The notes beneath the pieces were generated by a model, which was not told the origin of the DNA, ran no database searches, and saw only the letters and a program-made list of their open reading frames with translations. A stretch of DNA of 33,276 nt from the NCBI GenBank assembly GCA_025359825.1, contig JANYER010000453.1:1-33276 (forward strand), given 5' to 3'. Below, in pieces: positions 26,806-33,276 of the stretch. Position 1 is the first letter of the stretch, and each line of letters opens with the position of its first letter. The DNA is from Granulicella sp. Its GTDB lineage: Bacteria > Acidobacteriota > Terriglobia > Terriglobales > Acidobacteriaceae. The position numbers and the translations under genes were made by a program.

Positions 26806-29103
26806 ATGAAAAAAACGATATATAAGGCAGCCCTTCGGGTTCTGGCAGCTCTGACTGTTTCATTGATTCTTGGAACCTCTCTCGGCTGTCATCGTGACCC
26901 GAACGTGCAGAAGCAGAAGTACCTGGAGAGTGGAAAGCGCTACTTCGAGGATGCCAAGTACAAGGAAGCGACCATCCAGTTCTCTAACGCGCTCAAGGTC
27001 GACCATAACTTTGCCGAGGCCCACTACGAGCTTGCCAAGACCTTCCTGAAGACGAACTCCATGCTGCAGGCCTATGCAGAGCTGATGCGTACGGTCGATT
27101 TACAGCCCAATAACGTCGCTGCCCGCATCGATCTTGGCAACATGCTGTTGGCCGGCAATCAGGCACAGCGCGCTGTCGATCAAGCCAATGCTGTCCTTGC
27201 TCTGCAACCCAATAACGGCGACGCCCACGCACTGCTTTCGAGCGTTGCTGCTGCCAAAGGCGACCGGGCCGGGGCCCTGGCTGAGATTCAAAAAGCGCTG
27301 GAGATCGACCCCAAAAAAGCAAACTACCACGCTGCGCTTGGACTTATCCAAAGCTCCGACCCGACCGCCGGGGCCGCTGCGGAAGATCAGCTTCGCAAGG
27401 CGGTCGAACTCGACCCCAAAAACGCTACGGTTCATCTGGTACTTGCCAGCCTGCTGGAGCGGAAGGGCGATACGAATGCGGCCATCGAGCAGTTGAAAGC
27501 AGGCATCGCTGCCGATCCGAAGAGCATTCAGGCCCGGGGCGCCCTTGTGGGCATATACATGCGCCAGGGTGACAAGGCCCAGGCAGAGCAGACGGTTCGC
27601 CAGGCAGCCGATGATCTTCCCGACTCGCCCCAAGCCGCCCAGATGTTGAATAGCTATTACATCCAGACGAAACAGTTGGACAAGGCCCTTCCCATAGTCG
27701 CCGACCTCGTAACGAAGCACCCAAAGAGCACATCGCTTAAGGTGATGTACGCACGTCTCCTGATCTCCAATAAGGAGTATCCCAAGGCCAGGACCATCAT
27801 CACCGACCTGGTCAAATCCGACCACAACGATCCTGATGTCGTCGTCCTCAACGGCATGATGTTGATCGATGACAAGAAGATCAACGAAGCGGTCGATGTG
27901 CTGCAGAAGTCCTCCAAGAACAATCCCGAGAATCTACAGCTCAAACTCTGGCTGGGCCGCGCAGCAACCGCTAAGGGCGATACAGCCCTTGCCGAACAGA
28001 GCTATCGCGATGCGACTCGCATCAATCCGAAGAGCGTCGAGGCCCAGGAAGGTCTCGGGCAAATGGCATTGCTGAAGCATGACTATAGTTTGCTGACCCA
28101 GGTCGCGGAAGCCACCATGGCTATTGTGCCGCAGTACTCTAATCCATACATCTGGCGCGGTGTCGCCGAGCTGGCCAACAAGCAGGCCGACAAAGCCGAG
28201 GCCGACTTCAGGCAAGCCCTCAAGCTCAATCCCCAGGACGCGAACGCGACTCTGGAACTCGCCCAGCTTCAGCTATCCCAGAACCACATCCCACAGGCCA
28301 AAGAGTTGCTCCAGCAGACCTTGACCAGCAATCCCAACTCAGTCCGCGCTCTTCAGCTTCTGGTGTCACTGGATCTCTACGAGAAACAACCCGCCAAGGC
28401 AATCGCACGGATTCAGGATCAGATCGCCAAATCCACACCCAATAGCCAGATGTACGACCAGCTCTCGGAGGTCCAGTTAGCCACAGGCGATACTAAGGGC
28501 TCTCTTCAATCAGCCGAGACGGCGATGAAGATGAACCCGCAGGATGCGGGCGCAATCTCGGCATATACGCGTGCGCAGGTGGCCTCCGGAGATGTTGGAA
28601 AAGCCATCGGAGTCTGGCAGGAATGGATCAAGACCCATCCCACCGACGCCCAAGCCTATGCTCTCCTCGGCTCGCTGGAGGAATCCCGCGGCAATAAAGA
28701 TGCAGCCACTGCCAACTACAAGAAGGCTCTCCAGTATCAGCCGGAGCAGCCGGTCGCCTCCAACAACCTCGCTTACCTGATGATCGAGAGCGGGCAGAAT
28801 CTTGACGTGGCACTCTCTCTCGCGCAGACTGCTCGCCGTGCGCTCCCGGATTCACCCAGTACTGCTGACACGCTCGGCTGGGCTCTTTACAGTAAAGGCT
28901 CCTACTTCGCCGCGCGCGATCAGTTTGAAGAGGCCCTCAAGACAGCACCCAACAATGTGTCGCTCCACTATCACCTCGGCATGACCTACCTCAAAACCGG
29001 AGACCAGACCAACGCCTCCACCCACTTGAAAAAGGCAGTTACCCTGGACCCCAATGGCACCATAGGCAAAGATGCCCAGAAGGCGCTTTCAGGGGTTGCT
29101 TAG
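26806..29103 (+). CDS. TPR-repeat lipoprotein of exosortase/PEP-CTERM-type system (PrsT-like)
   Basis: Lipobox-like 'ILGTSLGCHRDPNVQKQKYLESGKRYFEDAKYKEATIQFSNAL' followed by about 20 TPR units to the C-terminus. Confidence 0.88.
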   Translation: MKKTIYKAALRVLAALTVSLILGTSLGCHRDPNVQKQKYLESGKRYFEDAKYKEATIQFSNALKVDHNFAEAHYELAKTFLKTNSMLQAYAELMRTVDLQPNNVAARIDLGNMLLAGNQAQRAVDQANAVLALQPNNGDAHALLSSVAAAKGDRAGALAEIQKALEIDPKKANYHAALGLIQSSDPTAGAAAEDQLRKAVELDPKNATVHLVLASLLERKGDTNAAIEQLKAGIAADPKSIQARGALVGIYMRQGDKAQAEQTVRQAADDLPDSPQAAQMLNSYYIQTKQLDKALPIVADLVTKHPKSTSLKVMYARLLISNKEYPKARTIITDLVKSDHNDPDVVVLNGMMLIDDKKINEAVDVLQKSSKNNPENLQLKLWLGRAATAKGDTALAEQSYRDATRINPKSVEAQEGLGQMALLKHDYSLLTQVAEATMAIVPQYSNPYIWRGVAELANKQADKAEADFRQALKLNPQDANATLELAQLQLSQNHIPQAKELLQQTLTSNPNSVRALQLLVSLDLYEKQPAKAIARIQDQIAKSTPNSQMYDQLSEVQLATGDTKGSLQSAETAMKMNPQDAGAISAYTRAQVASGDVGKAIGVWQEWIKTHPTDAQAYALLGSLEESRGNKDAATANYKKALQYQPEQPVASNNLAYLMIESGQNLDVALSLAQTARRALPDSPSTADTLGWALYSKGSYFAARDQFEEALKTAPNNVSLHYHLGMTYLKTGDQTNASTHLKKAVTLDPNGTIGKDAQKALSGVA

Positions 29104-29139
29104 GTTGTAGAAAGAAGTCTTAGAGGTGCTACAAGGAAT

Positions 29140-29171
29140 CGGGCTCCTCACCGCAGCATGTGAGGAGCCCG
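29140..29171. terminator. Hairpin downstream of TPR gene (12-bp perfect stem, no clear T tract)
   Basis: CGGGCTCCTCAC (29140-29151), loop cgcagcat, GTGAGGAGCCCG (29160-29171). Confidence 0.5.
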
Positions 29172-29397
29172 AACTTCATGCAGTGGATATACCCAACCGT
29201 CTGGCTGCACTTGGTCGCAGCCTTCACGTCAGGGAGTTGTAAGCAATCACTACAGCCACTCTCAAACTACGCGACTGCTAATGATGAATAGCTCGATCGG
29301 TATCGATTGGGTGTTCGGTGAGTCAGCAAATCAGCGGCCTGGCAGGGAAGAGTACCGACATGCTGCAGCAGATGCGGCGACCAATCTTGCGACCCGT

Positions 29398-30735
29398 CTA
29401 ACGATAAGCAGGATGGGCCGCCAGCGTTGCCGTAGCGTCTACCTCGTCCACCGGCACATGGGGGCTATCGCTCACCATCAGGTACTCCGCCCTCACCGCT
29501 ACGCCCACGAGTACCCAAAGCAGCCCGGTGATCTCCAGGTAAGTCCATCGGTCACCAAAGCAATTGGCGACGATACACGCGATCACAGCCAAAAAAACCC
29601 CTAGACCAAGCCCTTTGTATAGGGGGTCGTCCGCCTTTTTGAACACTCTGTACCCCAGCGCCAGCATCTGCTGCAGCATCAAAGCCGCCATTGCAAGGCC
29701 AATCAAACCCGTTTCTACCGCTACCTTCACGTACCAGTTGTGGGTGTCTTTCAGATTGTCAGTATGTTGCCCCAGTTGGAAGGTGGCATACCCCATTCCG
29801 ACGATTGGACTGCTAAAGAACTCATCCTGGGCCGCAGTCCACAGATTGACCCTCTCCTGGGCAGAATCTTCCAATTGACCATTCTGGCCTTGAGTCATAT
29901 TCACGCGTTGGGTTACTGCGGTGGGCAGAACAACCTGCCAGGTAAAAATGAATACAAGCAGAAACACCAACAATTTACGGTCCTTCAAAATCGCCAAAGC
30001 AAGGACCGCAACCAAAAGGGCAGCGTACGATCCGCGGGAGAATGTGTACAGCGTAGCAACCGTCGTGATTCCCACCAGCGAATAGCAAAGCAGCTTCACT
30101 TTGATTCGCTTCATAAACTGCCCAAAGCCCCAGAAGAACATGACAAATTGGGCAAAGAACGCGGCCGTTTGATTCGAGCCATACCCCAACGGGCCACCGC
30201 TTCGCTTGCTCTCGTCAAAGTTGGTCCAGCTGCGCGACAAGCTCTCCATCAGAAAGCTTCGATCAATAAAGAGGACCGAAATTCCAGTCAGCAAAATCAC
30301 GGTTCGAGCCGCTTTTCTGTCTTCGACCACCATGCCCGTCGCCGCAAAGATCAGCGGAATCAGCATGTAGTCTTTCCAGGTTACGAAGTTGATGTCTGAA
30401 AGCCATAGAGGAGCTGGAGCATTGCCCAGCATAGTCCCCAGCCACATCGACATATACAGATACACGCCAAAGACAAACCAGATGACATAGAGTTTGGATT
30501 TGGGGAGATGCTTTCCGTAGATCAAGCCGCCAATCAGCACCGCTACGATCAAGATGGTCAGCACATTTCCGCCCAACGGATAGTCTAGGAAGTGGTCACG
30601 CATCGTACGGTAGGGAAGAAACGGGATCATGTAATACAGCCCATAAAGCGGCTTTCCGGCCAGCGACCACAAGGACATCACCCAGAAGCCCAGGTATGCA
30701 ATCAGCGGGATGTAGTGTCCAATTCCTGTTCCCAA
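29398..30735 (-). CDS. O-antigen ligase/polymerase (Wzy/WaaL-like) membrane protein
   Basis: About 10-12 TM segments, 'ERVNLWTAAQDEFFSSPIVGMGYATF...DTHNWYVKVAVETGLIGLAMAALML' typical of the Wzy_C/O-antigen ligase family; 'TFSRGSYAALLVAVL'. Confidence 0.9.
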   Translation of the reverse strand: MGTGIGHYIPLIAYLGFWVMSLWSLAGKPLYGLYYMIPFLPYRTMRDHFLDYPLGGNVLTILIVAVLIGGLIYGKHLPKSKLYVIWFVFGVYLYMSMWLGTMLGNAPAPLWLSDINFVTWKDYMLIPLIFAATGMVVEDRKAARTVILLTGISVLFIDRSFLMESLSRSWTNFDESKRSGGPLGYGSNQTAAFFAQFVMFFWGFGQFMKRIKVKLLCYSLVGITTVATLYTFSRGSYAALLVAVLALAILKDRKLLVFLLVFIFTWQVVLPTAVTQRVNMTQGQNGQLEDSAQERVNLWTAAQDEFFSSPIVGMGYATFQLGQHTDNLKDTHNWYVKVAVETGLIGLAMAALMLQQMLALGYRVFKKADDPLYKGLGLGVFLAVIACIVANCFGDRWTYLEITGLLWVLVGVAVRAEYLMVSDSPHVPVDEVDATATLAAHPAYR

Positions 30736-30811
30736 CGTATGTTCCTCTCAAACTCTTCCAAACACTTCATGGCTCATGCTTCGACCCTGCGTCGCTGCTA
30801 AAAACTACTAG

Positions 30812-31921
30812 CTAGCTCCACAGCTTCTTTCGGCCTGCGACAAAATTGTAGAACGCCATCGCAGCTGCTGCATTCAACATCACAAATGTATTCGCAATGG
30901 CAACAGGCTTTAGGCTCTTAGCGGACGGAATGCCTTCGCCCAACAGCGCCAGTAGATAAAACACCACCTGCAGTCCAAAGATGCCCCAATACAGCGGGCT
31001 ATGCGCCAGCGCTGCCGACACCACCATTACCACCAGCAACAGAGGCACCATCAACCGCAGCAGCTTATGGCTCACCAATCGAAACAGCAGCGGATTGGCT
31101 GGCGTAATCATCCACGGCGCAAGCTGCAGCAGTTGGTAGTTCCCGGTCAGGGTGCGAACCTTCCGTGAAAATTCTTTGCCCTTCTCGCTGAACAGTTGGT
31201 CCCGCGCAATCGCCCGCGGCTCAAAGATCACCCGCTTGCCCTGCCGTGCCACCTGCATCGGCACCCAGACGTCATCCAGCAGCGTCCCCGCCGGGATCGC
31301 AACATATAGTTCGCGCCGCATCGCATAGATCGCGCCCGTCACTCCGACCACTGATCCCGTCGCCGACTCCAGCTTCCGCACCAGCTTTTCAATCTTCCAG
31401 TACAGCCCCAGCGCGTTGTTCGCCGCCTTGCCTGGGCTGGACTCCAGCAGCAACTCGCCGCTCACAGCACCCACCTCCGCATCGGCAAAGCATGACACCA
31501 TCTCCTTCACCGCCGAGACATCGACGTTCTGTCGCGCATCCAGAAACACCAGCACGTCGCCCGTCGCATGCTGCACCGCGGCATTCAAAGCAGCAGCCTT
31601 GCCGCCCGAGCTTTCCAGCACCACCGGGACCACATTGGGTCCGGAAGCTCTTAAAATGGCTACGCTCTCGTCCGTCGAACCGTCCGATGCAATCACGATC
31701 TGCACCAGTTCCGGCGGATAGTCCATCTGCCGAAGGTTCTCCAGCTTGGCTGGCAAATTTCGCGCCTCATTGCGTGCGGCGATAACGATTGAAATGGTGG
31801 GGAAGATCGGACTACGCGCAACCGGACGGCGTCGCAGACGCACCAAGCCGGCAAGCAGCACCGCATAGCCAAAGTAGGCGTACACCACAACGCCAAATGA
31901 TGCCCAGAAAAGTAGACTCAC
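30812..31921 (-). CDS. Family 2 glycosyltransferase (membrane-associated)
   Basis: 'TISIVIAARNEARNLPAKLENLRQMDYPPELVQIVIASDGSTDESV', 'VLVFLDARQNVD', 'AVSGELLLE', 'GTLLDDVWVPMQVARQGKRVIFEPRAIA', C-terminal TM helices. Confidence 0.93.
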   Translation of the reverse strand: MSLLFWASFGVVVYAYFGYAVLLAGLVRLRRRPVARSPIFPTISIVIAARNEARNLPAKLENLRQMDYPPELVQIVIASDGSTDESVAILRASGPNVVPVVLESSGGKAAALNAAVQHATGDVLVFLDARQNVDVSAVKEMVSCFADAEVGAVSGELLLESSPGKAANNALGLYWKIEKLVRKLESATGSVVGVTGAIYAMRRELYVAIPAGTLLDDVWVPMQVARQGKRVIFEPRAIARDQLFSEKGKEFSRKVRTLTGNYQLLQLAPWMITPANPLLFRLVSHKLLRLMVPLLLVVMVVSAALAHSPLYWGIFGLQVVFYLLALLGEGIPSAKSLKPVAIANTFVMLNAAAAMAFYNFVAGRKKLWS

Positions 31922-32251
31922 CTTGCCACCTCGAAGCGCGATAGAGCAAGCCCAACCGTCGAACCAGAGAGTGAGGCAAGCACACGCGAGCTACATGAAA
32001 AAAGGCTAGGCATGATGAGAGCAGCGCACAGCAAAGACAGCACATCGTCTCCAGCATTCATGATACTTCGGTCGCAGCACGATCCAACGCAGCGTAGATC
32101 CCACGGAAGTGTCAGACCCGCTACCCCTTTGCAGGCGATAGCATAAGTCATTGGTAAGACGAGCACTTTCTCAACGTCGTCCAACAAGAGGACAAGCCCT
32201 CGCTGTTACCATTAAGAGCGTTCCAAAGGTTTCTCCCCATGGCTATTATCA

Positions 32252-33276
32252 ATGGCAAGTAAAAAACGATTTGCGCTCAATGTAGTCATGAACTGGGCAT
32301 CCATGGCCGTCGGCATGGTGGTTCCATTCTTCCTCACCCCGTACGTGGTCCGCAGTCTTGGGCCCATCGCATACGGCGTCTGGATTCTTGCGGTCTCCAC
32401 CGTCTCCTACTTGAATCTGCTGGACCTCGGCCTCCGCAGCGCGATCGTTCGTTTTGTCTCCAAGGGTCACGCGGAAGGCCGGGACGACGAAGCCCGGGAT
32501 GCCATCGGGGCTGCTCTCTGGGTACGGCTTCTCATTGCCGCAGTCGTTGGCGTGCTAAGTCTGCTGCTTGCATATCTCTTCCCGCACTTCTTCAAGGTGC
32601 CCCAGGACCTGCAACACGCGGGGCAGATCACCGTCCTTCTCTGCGCGCTGGGCGTCTCCTTCACGCTGGTCTCGGGCGTATTTGGCGGCGTCCTCTCTGC
32701 CATTCATCGCTTCGATATTCTTAGCTCCATCTCGGTGACACAGACTCTCTGCCGTGCAGTCGGAGTCATCCTGATCCTGCGCAGTGGCCACGGTTTGATC
32801 ACGCTCGCATATTGGGAGTTTGCCATCGCGGTCACGGCCGGACTCGTCACCTGCCTTACCGCACTTAAGATGTACCCACCCTGTCGTGTGCGGCTCCGCA
32901 AACCGCATATCAGCACCCTTAAAAAGATCTGGTCGTACAGCTTCAAGACTTTCATCATCATCGTCGCCGTACAGATCGTCTACTATACCGACAACATCGT
33001 AGTCGGTGCGTTCCTGTCCGTCGGTGCAGTAACGCTCTACTCCATCGCAGGCAGTTTGGCTATTTACTCCGGACAAGTAGCGTCGGCCATGGGTGCCACA
33101 TTCATCCCACTGGCGAGCAGCCTTGATGCGTCCGGACGTTCCAAAGACCTCGAGACACTGCTCTTGCGTGGCACACAGGCAGCGATGGGACTTATGCTCC
33201 CCATCAGCCTGACGCTCATGCTCCGTGGCAAAACATTTATCGGTATCTGGATGGGCGCACAGTACAGCCACACCTC
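32252..33276 (+). CDS. Wzx-like oligosaccharide flippase, N-terminal part (runs off window end; absent from the ORF track)
   Basis: Frame 2 open from ATG 32252 to the window end: MASKKRFALNVVMNWASMAVGMVVPFFLTPYVVRSLGPIAYGVWILAVSTVSYLNLLDLGLRSAIVRFVSKGHAEGRDDEARDAIGAALWVRLL... Typical MATE/Wzx-like membrane pattern. Confidence 0.9.
   Translation, partial: MASKKRFALNVVMNWASMAVGMVVPFFLTPYVVRSLGPIAYGVWILAVSTVSYLNLLDLGLRSAIVRFVSKGHAEGRDDEARDAIGAALWVRLLIAAVVGVLSLLLAYLFPHFFKVPQDLQHAGQITVLLCALGVSFTLVSGVFGGVLSAIHRFDILSSISVTQTLCRAVGVILILRSGHGLITLAYWEFAIAVTAGLVTCLTALKMYPPCRVRLRKPHISTLKKIWSYSFKTFIIIVAVQIVYYTDNIVVGAFLSVGAVTLYSIAGSLAIYSGQVASAMGATFIPLASSLDASGRSKDLETLLLRGTQAAMGLMLPISLTLMLRGKTFIGIWMGAQYSHT

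Noticed and set aside
32555-33271. 238-aa minus ORF near the window end
   Set aside because: Cys/Asp/Arg-rich shadow of the flippase gene read on + frame 2.
1-33276. CRISPR arrays, transposases, integrases, phage genes, rRNA/tRNA genes
   Set aside because: No regularly spaced repeats, no transposase/integrase motifs and no rRNA/tRNA-like stretches were found on reading both strands.

Overview
GC-rich bacterial chromosome segment, most likely Acidobacteriota (Granulicella/Terriglobus/Edaphobacter-like, judged from protein style only). The left half (1-13.7 kb) is mostly housekeeping or ordinary genes: a C-terminal fragment of a VWFA-related protein, a two-component system with a PepSY-like secreted protein, a HisA-like isomerase, a metallophosphoesterase, a six-S1-domain ribosomal protein S1, ornithine aminotransferase, a disrupted Sel1-repeat gene, a secreted VOC protein and a GGDEF diguanylate cyclase. 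The right half (14-33.3 kb) is an exosortase/EpsI-type exopolysaccharide locus. It holds two divergent sigma-54 activators (one with a receiver lacking the phospho-acceptor Asp, one with no sensor domain), then a leftward operon (Wza-like export protein, beta-barrel outer membrane protein, Wzz-like chain-length protein, ExeA-like ATPase, CpsD-like kinase, WbaP/EpsB-like sugar transferase). Divergent to that are exosortase, EpsI and a TPR lipoprotein, followed by an O-antigen-ligase/Wzy-like protein, a GT2 glycosyltransferase and a Wzx-like flippase that runs off the window end and is missing from the ORF track. No CRISPR, rRNA, tRNA or transposase was found. The most interesting points are the regulatory architecture of the exosortase/EPS locus (degenerate-receiver and receiver-less bEBPs, candidate sigma-54 promoters, a recurrent TTGGTAA motif), an in-register stop in the Sel1 gene, and several hairpin or dispersed-repeat-like intergenic structures. 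All homology statements are from recognition of sequence motifs, with no database search.
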